DNA of 64,000 nt, from NCBI RefSeq assembly GCF_008727715.1, contig NZ_CP044217.1:1-64000 (forward strand). Direction: 5' to 3'. Both the position numbers and the translations under genes were made by a program. The first letter of the stretch is position 1; each line of letters starts with the position of its first letter. This stretch comes from Mesorhizobium terrae (GTDB lineage Bacteria; Pseudomonadota; Alphaproteobacteria; Rhizobiales; Rhizobiaceae). Positions 28,231 to 38,097 of this stretch are shown here, piece after piece. The notes beneath the pieces were generated by a model. That model was not told the DNA's origin, searched no databases, and saw only the letters and a list, made by a program, of their open reading frames with translations.

Positions 28231-28446
28231 ATGTCCATGACGCGGGAAGAGATCGTATCGGTCCTTGGGCCGACGGACGAAACGCTCGTCGCCGACATCC
28301 TGTCCACCGGCGCTTCCTTCGAGGAGCTGCGGGAAGCCTGGGCCTGGCTCAACGGCGACGAGGCGCTGATGGGCGAGGGGCGGCCGCTGCCTGGAACGCG
28401 CGTCGCAGAACTGATCGATCTGCTGGATGCCGACGAGGACGATTGA
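28231..28446 (+). CDS. Small conserved acidic protein
   Basis: This 71-residue protein begins MSMTREEIVSVLGP and continues with ADILSTGASFEELREAWAWLNGDEAL and an acidic end LLDADEDD. The ATG at 28231 has GGAGA six bases upstream. Similar short proteins accompany heat-shock genes in rhizobia as far as I recall, but no function is known. It is divergent from the Hsp20 operon. Confidence 0.65.
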   Translation: MSMTREEIVSVLGPTDETLVADILSTGASFEELREAWAWLNGDEALMGEGRPLPGTRVAELIDLLDADEDD

Positions 28447-28571
28447 GCGTTCCGGTGCCAGCGTAGACGGTCTTGATGTTCCGCGCTGCGTCCCCATCTC
28501 AACCATAGATGCGCGTAGACGACGCCATCCGATTGCTTGCTCGCAAAAGACGTCCAAAAAAGGAGGAAGTG

Positions 28572-28892
28572 ATGAACGACGTTCGGTTTCCCGAACCTGT
28601 TACCCTCAAGTTTCCCAACGCTTCACGCAATGTCGCCAGCAGCTTTGAGGCGCTGGAGTGTCTGGACCAGCAGTGGCCCGAATGGGCGCGCGGGCGGAGC
28701 TGGCGCGTGGCGGAACGCGCCTGCCGGGATGCGCTAGACGGATGGCGCAGCGCACGCGACGCCCACAAAGCCTTCCTCAAGGCGGCCAAACGGGCTGGAT
28801 TGGTCCCGGCAGTGCGCGCTTCCCGTAAATCGCGTCCGGCACCGATGATCGACGGCCTGCGACCCGAGATGAGCTTCAGTGGATGGCGATGA
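28572..28892 (+). CDS. DUF982 family protein
   Basis: This 106-residue DUF982 protein has FPEPVTLKFPNASRNVASSFEALECLDQQWPE and RVAERACRDALDGWRSARDAHKAFLKAAKRAGL, the usual two blocks. The start at 28572 follows AAAGGAGGAAG. Its 3' end overlaps the convergent usg-like gene by 17 bases. Function unknown; it is one of four DUF982 genes in the window. Confidence 0.82.
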   Translation: MNDVRFPEPVTLKFPNASRNVASSFEALECLDQQWPEWARGRSWRVAERACRDALDGWRSARDAHKAFLKAAKRAGLVPAVRASRKSRPAPMIDGLRPEMSFSGWR

Positions 28893-29154
28893 CGCCGTCG
28901 ACGGCCCGCCACTCCGACGGCTCAATGAGGCGATGGTGGGCGACGCGCACGGAGTGCAGCGCGCCCTCCAGTTCACGCTCCCAGTAGCCGAGGAAGCCTT
29001 TCAGTTCCGGAAAGTGGGGCGCCAGATCGTATTCCTGCCAGACATAGAGCTGAAGCAGGCTCGGATGGTCGGGAAGATGGTAGTGGATCTCGGCCGTGGT
29101 GAGGCCGTAGCCTTCCATCTGCAGGCGGAATCCCCTGCTGACCGCAGTGACCAT
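28876..29154 (-). CDS. usg: Usg family protein
   Basis: This 92-residue Usg protein has GYGLTTAEIHYHLPDHPSLLQLYVWQEYDLAPHFPEL and FLGYWERELEGALHSVRVAH (both longer runs are given only as their key parts). Usg was named from its place upstream of a trp gene in other bacteria; its function is unknown. It is followed on the same strand side by another small rhizobial gene starting at 29520. Confidence 0.85.
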   Translation of the reverse strand: MVTAVSRGFRLQMEGYGLTTAEIHYHLPDHPSLLQLYVWQEYDLAPHFPELKGFLGYWERELEGALHSVRVAHHRLIEPSEWRAVDGVIAIH

Positions 29155-29178
29155 TTGCGTCTCCTCTGCCTCAGGCCT

Positions 29179-29520
29179 TCATGCATCCAGATGATCGGAA
29201 GTGTGCCGTCGATCACCTGTCGAACGTGGTGGCGCAGCCGCCCTGTCGAGCCGGCATAGCGCGTCCATGATCTGGTCGAAGGAGACCGGCTGCTCGGCCC
29301 CCGGCGGCCGACGCAGCGCCGGGACGGATTCGACGGCGCAGGCATCGGAGGCCCAGGACGACAGGATCGCCCGCTTCTCCTGAATGTCGAGCGCATCGTC
29401 GTTCAGGACGTCGTCGGGATGCCTGAAATGCCTGGCCGGCGACAGCAGCCGGTCAAGCGCAAGGTCGGATGTTTCGGGAACGAGAGAGGGAATAATCGGT
29501 GTGGGATTCTGTCGGTCCAT
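29179..29520 (-). CDS. Conserved rhizobial hypothetical protein
   Basis: This 113-residue protein contains LDIQEKRAILSSWASDACAVE and the tail VSFDQIMDALCRLDR, a pattern I have met in small rhizobial proteins near DUF982 and heat-shock genes. The ATG at 29520 follows GGAGGATCAAG, so the 17 codons upstream in the same frame are excluded. It lies 24 bases upstream of usg and probably shares its transcript. Confidence 0.7.
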   Translation of the reverse strand: MDRQNPTPIIPSLVPETSDLALDRLLSPARHFRHPDDVLNDDALDIQEKRAILSSWASDACAVESVPALRRPPGAEQPVSFDQIMDALCRLDRAAAPPRSTGDRRHTSDHLDA

Positions 29521-29675
29521 CTTGATCCTCCGTCTTTCCAAAAAGCTCCTTTGCACAGGTTTCGACTTCACAGCCTCACCTATGGCGAAGCTTGCGATAA
29601 TTTTGTTCGACCGGCCGGAAAATTCAAGCGGGAAACGCGCTGCCGCACTCCGATTAGCCGCGTGTTTTCATGGCA

Positions 29676-29702
29676 CTAGCACTTGATCGGTGCGAGTGAC
29701 AA
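29676..29702. promoter_or_regulatory. Degenerate CIRCE (HrcA operator) upstream of groESL
   Basis: CTAGCACTT, nine bases, then GAGTGACAA resembles CIRCE (TTAGCACTC-N9-GAGTGCTAA) with two mismatches in each arm and the exact 9-base spacer. It lies 155 bases before groES, near where its promoter would be. HrcA repression is therefore likely but perhaps weak. Confidence 0.6.
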
Positions 29703-29856
29703 AAATTTTTGCGAAGCCTCTTGAAACCGGAAATTCGTAAAACTAGCTCGATATGCGCGCGATGCCGAAAGGGTCGCGCGAGCCCCGCACCGGTCCAATA
29801 TTGCTGGTCCGGTGTGGAGGAACTTCAACAATCTGTTTGTCCTGAAGGAGAACGAT

Positions 29857-31858
<2,002 letters not shown>

Positions 31859-31873
31859 GGCACTGATCACATG

Positions 31874-31899
31874 GCCCGCTCCCGTCACCGGGGGCGGGC
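31874..31899 (+). terminator. Hairpin after groEL
   Basis: GCCCGC (31874-31879) and GCGGGC (31894-31899) close a strong stem with extra CCCG/CGGG pairs inside, followed by ATTTC. It is a likely terminator or 3' stability structure of the groESL mRNA; the T-run is short. Confidence 0.5.
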
Positions 31900-31926
31900 A
31901 TTTCGCAGATAACTCCGGGGGATGCT

Positions 31927-32151
31927 ATGAACAAGATGACCGACATCGGATCCGTTCCAACGCCGACCCGTTCGCCGAGCGAGTTCCTCGCCTATGAAAC
32001 GGAGTGCCGCAGCGCATTGAAGCCGCTGCTGACGGGCCTGCTGGACATGGCCGTGTCCGCCGGCTGGAACCGGCGCACCGCCGCGTCGGCGCTGATGTAT
32101 CTGGCGGCGCAGCAGGTGTCGGCGGCATCGGAAACGTCCATGATCGGGTGA
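31927..32151 (+). CDS. Small conserved protein downstream of groEL
   Basis: This 74-residue protein reads ..SEFLAYETECRSALKPLLTGLLDMAVSAGWNRRTAASALMYLAAQ as one helical block (key parts SEFLAYETECRSA and GWNRRTAASALMYLA). It resembles small rhizobial proteins found behind groEL copies. A GGGGGATG before the ATG may serve as ribosome-binding site. Function unknown. Confidence 0.62.
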   Translation: MNKMTDIGSVPTPTRSPSEFLAYETECRSALKPLLTGLLDMAVSAGWNRRTAASALMYLAAQQVSAASETSMIG

Positions 32152-32287
32152 AGCTGAAGGCCAGTTCTCGCCGACTACCGGTGGAACCGCAGTCCCCGGC
32201 GGGCGGGCGTAAACACCCTTTTGGTTTTCAACAGGGCATTGACGCGATATAGTCCCGGCGAGTGGGGGCCAATCGAGGGCCGGACCG

Positions 32288-32503
32288 ATGCAGGAATACC
32301 TGGATCATAAACTCGAATGCCCCTATTGCGGGACGATCCGGCTGCGCATTCCCGCCGACGCCACCGAGTCCACCGAAATCAGATGTGATGACTGTGGCAA
32401 ACCTCTGGGCACCTGGGGCGAGTTGCAGGACGATTTTGTAAAGCAAGGCGGCCACGACGGCGTTTTCCGGCTGTCGAGAGGCAGGATCAAACGGATCGAG
32501 TGA
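32288..32503 (+). CDS. Small zinc-ribbon protein
   Basis: This 71-residue protein has two CxxC pairs, LECPYCGTIRL and IRCDDCGKPLG, spaced as in a zinc ribbon. It may bind nucleic acid or protein. No partner can be named from its neighbours. The start at 32288 gives a compact domain with no spare N-terminus. Confidence 0.6.
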   Translation: MQEYLDHKLECPYCGTIRLRIPADATESTEIRCDDCGKPLGTWGELQDDFVKQGGHDGVFRLSRGRIKRIE

Positions 32504-32608
32504 AAAGGCCGCGCGTTCCAATATCACGCTGCGCATCTTTACGCATGCTCGTTCCGAGAAACGGAGAGCGGCGACACCATGGTCGCCGCCCCGAAATTGC
32601 GCTGCGGA

Positions 32609-32893
32609 TCAGGCGTGCAACCATTGTCCGGAGTCCATCACCGGCGGCATCGTCCCGTCCTCGGCCAGGATGTCCTTCTTCCTGGCGAACCGGACCAGGA
32701 TCCCGCGCGCTGTCTCGGCGTCGATTTCGCCAGCCAATGCGGCTTTGCAGGCGCGGATCGCCGCCCTTTGCTCCGGACTGTTTCCACACCAGTCCACGAC
32801 GAACTGGTAAGCGTCCACGACCGAGTTCAGTTGGCGCGGAAAGCCGAGCCCGACCCACACGCGGACAGGCTTTTCGAAGGGTTGAGAAAGCAT
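32609..32893 (-). CDS. DUF982 family protein
   Basis: This 94-residue DUF982 protein starts MLSQPFEKPVRVWVGLG after a GGGAGG ribosome-binding site. It contains VVDAYQFVVDWCGNSPEQRAAIRACKAAL. It lies 20 bases after another DUF982 gene on the same strand, forming a tandem pair. Function unknown. Confidence 0.8.
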   Translation of the reverse strand: MLSQPFEKPVRVWVGLGFPRQLNSVVDAYQFVVDWCGNSPEQRAAIRACKAALAGEIDAETARGILVRFARKKDILAEDGTMPPVMDSGQWLHA

Positions 32894-32913
32894 CGTATCC
32901 TCCCTTCGTCGCG

Positions 32914-33219
32914 TCAGGCGGCAACGCCGCCGGTCTCGCCGGCTTTCGGCCCGGTCATCCAGGGCATCGCCACGGATACATCCTCGAGGATTTTCGCCGA
33001 ACGGGCGAAGCCGGCGAACGCGTCGCGCGCCGCCCTCAGCGGCACAAGGCCGTCGAACGCGCGGTGGCACGCCCGCGTCGCCGTCTCGTAGATCACGCCA
33101 CGGCGGTGCCTGGGCCATTCGTGGAGAAAGTCGCAGGCATCCTCGAGACAGGCGATCTCCTGGACGAGACCTTCCGCGGCTCTCACGAATACGGGACTTT
33201 CGAATGTTCTCTCGCTCAT
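32914..33219 (-). CDS. DUF982 family protein
   Basis: This 101-residue DUF982 protein starts MSERTFESPVFVRAAEGL after TTGGAGG. It has CLEDACDFLHEWPRHRRGVIYETATRACHRAF (key parts EDACDFLHEWP and YETATRACHRAF) and the family end ARDAFAGFARSAKIL. It is the first gene of a tandem DUF982 pair. Confidence 0.82.
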   Translation of the reverse strand: MSERTFESPVFVRAAEGLVQEIACLEDACDFLHEWPRHRRGVIYETATRACHRAFDGLVPLRAARDAFAGFARSAKILEDVSVAMPWMTGPKAGETGGVAA

Positions 33220-33615
33220 TGAAACCTCCAATGGTTGAACGATTTCAGCTGTTTGAGGATGGCCGCCCCGCAATCGGCAGCGGCCATGAGAAATATGTGA
33301 AGGCCGACTTCCAGCGTCAAGGCTCATGAAGTTGCGAATATACTGAGACGCCAAACCGAACGGCCGGTGTCCCTCCGCCGCCTTGAAAACTGCTAGTTTG
33401 CTCTCCACCCCATTGCGGACGCCGGCTTCGCATACCTCCAACTTGTGAGCGGGCCGCACAGTGAACGAAAATTGAAATCGTTAGATGAAAATCACGCCCT
33501 TGTTGGCGCGCAAACACTTGCGAAAGCAGGCTTTCTTCCGATTGAAATCGGGAAGTGAAAGCGACACGAGGGCAAGCTCGTCCACCTCGAGGACCTCGTC
33601 TTTCGCGACGCCGAG
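33220..33615. other. Gap with a readable relic of the DUF1612 N-terminal region
   Basis: Most of this gap shows no gene. From about 33568 the sequence can be read in the frame of the next gene as EGKLVHLEDLVFRDAE, a block usual in DUF1612 proteins, but an in-frame TGA stands three codons before it. The rest of the domain (about 100 residues in relatives) is missing. Confidence 0.6.
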
Positions 33616-34521
33616 ATGGATCAGCGGACGCCCACCCACGAACTGACCCGCGCCCACGCCATCGTGCGCAACCGGCGACGGATATTGTCTCGGGGCCGCG
33701 ACTGGGCTCTGGGCAGCGAGGGGCTGCGCGAGCTGTCCGGCCGAAACGGCGCGTCGGCGACGGCTCCGGAAGGCGAGTGGGAAGGGGAGGGGGAGGCGAC
33801 GACCGATCCTGCGGATCCATGGGATGAGCCTGAGGCGGATCGATTGGCCGAGGAGTTCGCTGAGATTGACGCGGTCTTGGCGCGATCGACCCGGCTGCTC
33901 GCCGGCGAAGCCATTTCACCGAAGGCGGCGCCGCAAGGAGACGCGCGCCTTGCCGTCCTCTACGATCTTGACTGGGACGAGGATGCCCGCCTCTCAGAAT
34001 GGCGACAGACCCTCGATCGCACGTTGGCGTTTCCCACAGTGCTGCGCGCGGCTATTGCGCTCGACGCCTGGGCCGACATCGAGGTGTTGCAGCGCGGCGA
34101 CTGGATCGGCGGATTGCTGGTCGCAGCCCTTCTGCGGCAGGAGGGCGTCACCGCCAACCATCTCGCCTGCCTGCATCTGGGCGCCCAGAAGATTCCGCGC
34201 GAGCGCCGGCGGTCCCGCGCCCGCATGGAGCGGGTTGTCGCCCATATCGACACCATCCGCGAGACGGCCGTCGCCGGACTGAAGGAGCACGATCGCCTGG
34301 TGCTCGCCAGCGAGCGGATGGAGCGTCACCTTCGCGGTCGTCGCGCCAACTCGAAGCTACCCGCGCTGATGGATCTTGTGCTGTCCCGACCGATTGTTTC
34401 CACCAACATGGTCCAGGCGGCGTTGAAAGTATCGAGACAGGGCGCACTCGATCTGATCAGCGTGCTCGGTTTGCGCGAGTTGACGGGCAGGGGAAGTTAC
34501 CGCGCATGGGGGATCGTTTAG
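33616..34521 (+). CDS. DUF1612 / RHE_PE00001-family protein, N-terminally truncated
   Basis: This 301-residue frame matches rhizobial plasmid proteins of the RHE_PE00001/DUF1612 type with a C-terminal helix-turn-helix. Key parts are RTPTHELTRAHAI, a Glu/Asp-rich linker, TRLLAGE, DWIGGLLVAALLRQEG and the HTH-like VSTNMVQAALKVSRQGALDLI, ending YRAWGIV. Full members begin about 100 residues earlier; here the upstream part is lost, so it is probably inactive or a stable C-terminal product. Its last 25 bases recur at 44564-44588. Confidence 0.7.
   Translation: MDQRTPTHELTRAHAIVRNRRRILSRGRDWALGSEGLRELSGRNGASATAPEGEWEGEGEATTDPADPWDEPEADRLAEEFAEIDAVLARSTRLLAGEAISPKAAPQGDARLAVLYDLDWDEDARLSEWRQTLDRTLAFPTVLRAAIALDAWADIEVLQRGDWIGGLLVAALLRQEGVTANHLACLHLGAQKIPRERRRSRARMERVVAHIDTIRETAVAGLKEHDRLVLASERMERHLRGRRANSKLPALMDLVLSRPIVSTNMVQAALKVSRQGALDLISVLGLRELTGRGSYRAWGIV
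34497..34521. repeat. 25-bp direct repeat, left copy (3' end of DUF1612 gene)
   Basis: The last 25 bases of the DUF1612 gene, coding the YRAWGIV end and its stop, recur with two mismatches at 44564-44588 in the same orientation. This is the pattern left when an element integrates at the 3' end of a gene and rebuilds it. Confidence 0.7.
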
Positions 34522-34791
34522 CTGGGAAGGCCCTTTGGCCGTGTCGATTCCGGCGTGCCCTTCGGCGCACGTGGCTTCATGAAACTTCCTGCATGCGCCG
34601 CCAGATTCCACTCGGTCCCCAATTGTGGTGCCGAAGGCGTAGCTCGACGTGCAGTTGGAGGTGTTCGTTTGAACTCGCCAAGCTTTCTTGCGCTAGCGGC
34701 TCCAATTAGCCCATGCTTCCAGCGACAAGGGCTGGCTCTGAACGTCTATATCCGCTTCGACGCCGGATCAGCGCCGCAATCGACCCTCGAT

Positions 34792-37700
34792 TTAACCGCT
34801 GGCGTTCGCTGCGTCCGCGGGCCGGACCCAGACGATCTCATCGTTCGTCAGATAGACAATTGCTCCGCGTTTGGCGCCCGTCGCAGAGAGATAATCGTGC
34901 AACTGCTGCACGTGTGCCTCGCGATCCGCAGGCGTGGGATTCACGTCGGATTTCCAATCGATCGCAGCATCGACTTGGTTTTCTATGATCGCCAACGCGT
35001 CGGCGCGCCCGGCGATGAGACCGCTCTCGTCGTGTCCCCAGATTGCGATCTCGGGCACGAGGTAGGACCGGAGATCGGCAATCTGTGGCAAGGCAAGCCC
35101 GCGAAGCGCGGTTGCGCCCATCTCACGGGGATCCGGGCGCGGTTCGTTGTCGTCGCCACCTGAAATCAGTTGATCGAGTAGTTCACCAGCGCGGGAAACG
35201 CTCGCGTCGAGTGCTGCTGCAAGCTCGCCGGTCAGAAACTCTTCCATCAACTTGTGAAGGATGACGCCGCGGCGTGCTCCGGCGCCGACCACCTCGAGAT
35301 GTTCGATGTGACTCTCCAAGGCCACGGCGCCCTCGATAGGATCGCCAAGCCGGTCGGCGTCATGCTCGCTGGGCCGGCGCCAGGCAATCGGCGGCGCGCT
35401 CTCCACGACGGATCGTTGCTCGGCGGCAAAAATGTCCGAAGACTGTCCGTTTGGCTGAGACGCCGGTCCCGCCATTTCGCGCGGAGCAAAGGACGTAAGA
35501 TCCAACTCGGGAATGTCGTGCTGACGCAGGTCTATGGAGCTGAACCAGGAATCTTTGGACGCCTGGGGAATATGAGGGAGGACCAGGAGGTCCCGTGCCC
35601 GTGTGCAGGCGACGTACCAGATCCGCTCGCGTTGATTGCCGTCTTCCAGGTTTTCAACGGCGCGCGCTGCAGCCAATTCCGGCGGCGCGACGCCACCGAG
35701 CATCCAGTGCAGGCTGTTGTCGGATTGCCGGTGCACGAACTGGTCCGGCCGGTAGAGTTCGGTCGTGGAATTGACCGGAATGACGACCGGCCACTCCAGA
35801 CCCTTGGCGCTGTGGATGGTGACGATGTCGATAGCGTCCGCCGCGGCGTCGATGCGTCCTTCCTGCGCCCGGGCCTTACGCTCCCAATCCGACTGGAGAT
35901 CGCGAATGAATGCGCGTAGGCCAGTGACCGAATAGCTGCGTGCTCGTTCGATCAGAGCGTCCAGGTTGGCGAGAGCGCGGGCATTACGATTGCCATGTCG
36001 CGCGGCCATGATCACGCGGATGTTCAGACGTTCGATGGCCTCCGCCAGGATCTGACTCGGCGTCACGATCGAGGCCCGTCGACGAAGTTGTTGCAGCTCG
36101 ACGAGAATTTGTCTTGCCACTTGATGCTGAATCAGTTCCGGGTCCGTCCGGACGGTGAAAAAACTCTCGCCATCGTCCTTAGCGGCAACAGCCGCAGTGA
36201 TGTCGAGCAGCTCTTGTTCGCTGAGGCCCACCAGCGGTCCTCGCATCAGCGCGCCAAAGGCCAGCGTGTCGGAGGAATCCGCCAGGACCCGCAAGAGCGC
36301 CAGGATATCCTGCGTTTCCTGCCGCCGCATCAGCGTCTGGCCGGCCTGCGAGGATACCGCGAGGCCGCGCTGCTCGAGCGCCCGCTCGTAGCGCCACAGT
36401 TCGGTATGACCTGGCGAAAGCAGCGCGATGTCGCCGGCCCGAAGCGGCGTGCATGTCTTGTCCGCGCGTTTTATCGACACGTTGCCGATCAAGGCGACGC
36501 AGATGTCGGCAACGCGCTCCGCTTCGGCCTCCCGAAACATCTCCGCGTAGATGCGCCCCTCGGTCGCCACTTCGACCGTGAAGCGGGCCACGCAGGGAAG
36601 CGGGTGTGACGCTTCGAACAGCGTGGGTGCTAGCGCGACATATCGGGGCTGCGAGGGCTTGGCAAAGACTGGCTCGAAGCAGGCGTTCACATGCTCGATG
36701 ATCGGGCTCAGCGATCGGAAGTTGGCGGTGATCTCGAGTACCGCGCCATGATCCTGGCCATCTATCAGGCGGCGACAGAGTTCGTAAGCTTCGATGTCGG
36801 CGCCGCGGAAACGGTAGATCGCCTGTTTCGGATCGCCGACAAGGAAGAGCGCTCCGGGCCGCACCTCTGACTCCTCCCATTTTGCGTGCTGAGCTTCGAT
36901 TGCGGCGATCGAAAACAAGATCTCGTTCTGGATGCCGTCCGTGTCCTGGAATTCGTCAACCAGGATGTAGCGATAGCGCTGACCGATGGCCTGGCGCACC
37001 TCCTCGTGGTCCCGTACCAGCGAACGGACGTGTATCAGCAGGTCGTCGAAATCCAGGACGGCGGCCGCGCGCTTGCGTGCCTTGTAGCTTTCGAGCAACT
37101 GGTCGAGCGACGTTGACAAGGAGCAGACGAGCGTGCTGGCGATATGACCTATGAGTTCGTTCCAGGCGATGACGACTGTCTCGTATATCGTTTGGCCGTC
37201 TCCTGAGCCGACGTCGTTGCGGTGAGCGCCGAAGCCTCGGACCGCATTTTCGTAGGCTTTGAGTTGGAGGCCTTTGCGCTCGAAGAGTCGACTGGTTCCC
37301 GGATCGCAAAGCCGCCACAGGGTTCCGAACTCCGCCTTGCTTGCGAGGCAATTCTGATAGCGCTCGGCGAGTCGGCGCAATTCGTGCGCGATGTCGGAAA
37401 GCCATTTGTCTGGCTCGATGCTCGCCTGCCACCGGTCGAAATCATCCACCGCCTGGACGAAATCGATGTCAGGCCTCGCCTCGAGCGACGGCGGGATTGG
37501 TTGGGCATCGGGGTGCTTGCGCCGAAGGCTCGCGAGTTCCCGAATGAGATCGACGACCTGAAGGGGGATTTCCTCGGCCAGCACCACGATCGGGTCGCCT
37601 TCTACTGCGTCTATCGCGAGCCGTCGCGAGAACCAGGCCGACAGCTCGGCCGTGAACAGATTGTCGGCGACCGTCGCATCGACCACACGGGCGCCGGGGT

Positions 37701-38097
37701 CGAGGCCTGCCTGCACGCCATGGCTGCGGATGATCGCCTGGCAAAATCCATGAATCGTCGTCGCCGTTAGCTCATCCAGGCGAGGAGAGGCAGCGACAAG
37801 CGCATCGCGCTGCTGCTCCGAAAGGCCCTGCGGCAGAACGGACTTCAGAAAAGCAGGAACATTGCCCGCCAGCAGCGTGTCGATCGTCTCCCTGATCCGG
37901 CGCGCGAGCTCGCTCGCCGCGAGTTCGGTGAAGGTGATTGCCGCGATGTCATCCGGTTGATGGCCGGCAGCGAGCATCATTGCCACGCGACCGGCCATCA
38001 GCGAGGTCTTGCCGGTTCCGGCGGCCGCCTCCACCAGCAGGATCGACAAGAAATCGGTCATGGCCCTGCAACGGGCCTGCTGGTCGACAAGCATCAT
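34792..38097 (-). CDS. AddA-like UvrD-family helicase with C-terminal PD-(D/E)XK nuclease
   Basis: This is a 1101-residue superfamily 1 helicase-nuclease. Walker A VEAAAGTGKTSLMAG (near residue 25), Walker B VDEFQDTDGIQ, VGDPKQAIYRFRGAD, TIHSAKGLEWPVVIPVN and WYVACTRARDLLVLP give all helicase motifs. The C-terminal part (last 160 residues) has GVILHKLMEEFLTG, AGRADALAI and AAIDWKSD, a RecB/AddA-type nuclease site. The ATG at 38097 overlaps the stop of the AddB-like gene; a GTG five codons earlier also fits. It likely works with the AddB-like protein to degrade or process DNA ends. Overlap and placement beside OLD-UvrD suggest defence more than housekeeping recombination. Confidence 0.88.
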   Translation of the reverse strand: MMLVDQQARCRAMTDFLSILLVEAAAGTGKTSLMAGRVAMMLAAGHQPDDIAAITFTELAASELARRIRETIDTLLAGNVPAFLKSVLPQGLSEQQRDALVAASPRLDELTATTIHGFCQAIIRSHGVQAGLDPGARVVDATVADNLFTAELSAWFSRRLAIDAVEGDPIVVLAEEIPLQVVDLIRELASLRRKHPDAQPIPPSLEARPDIDFVQAVDDFDRWQASIEPDKWLSDIAHELRRLAERYQNCLASKAEFGTLWRLCDPGTSRLFERKGLQLKAYENAVRGFGAHRNDVGSGDGQTIYETVVIAWNELIGHIASTLVCSLSTSLDQLLESYKARKRAAAVLDFDDLLIHVRSLVRDHEEVRQAIGQRYRYILVDEFQDTDGIQNEILFSIAAIEAQHAKWEESEVRPGALFLVGDPKQAIYRFRGADIEAYELCRRLIDGQDHGAVLEITANFRSLSPIIEHVNACFEPVFAKPSQPRYVALAPTLFEASHPLPCVARFTVEVATEGRIYAEMFREAEAERVADICVALIGNVSIKRADKTCTPLRAGDIALLSPGHTELWRYERALEQRGLAVSSQAGQTLMRRQETQDILALLRVLADSSDTLAFGALMRGPLVGLSEQELLDITAAVAAKDDGESFFTVRTDPELIQHQVARQILVELQQLRRRASIVTPSQILAEAIERLNIRVIMAARHGNRNARALANLDALIERARSYSVTGLRAFIRDLQSDWERKARAQEGRIDAAADAIDIVTIHSAKGLEWPVVIPVNSTTELYRPDQFVHRQSDNSLHWMLGGVAPPELAAARAVENLEDGNQRERIWYVACTRARDLLVLPHIPQASKDSWFSSIDLRQHDIPELDLTSFAPREMAGPASQPNGQSSDIFAAEQRSVVESAPPIAWRRPSEHDADRLGDPIEGAVALESHIEHLEVVGAGARRGVILHKLMEEFLTGELAAALDASVSRAGELLDQLISGGDDNEPRPDPREMGATALRGLALPQIADLRSYLVPEIAIWGHDESGLIAGRADALAIIENQVDAAIDWKSDVNPTPADREAHVQQLHDYLSATGAKRGAIVYLTNDEIVWVRPADAANASG

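Noticed and set aside
29720..29760. RpoH promoter before groES (CTTGAAA..CGATAT)
   Set aside because: The spacing between the two parts is about 21 bases, too long for a heat-shock sigma promoter.
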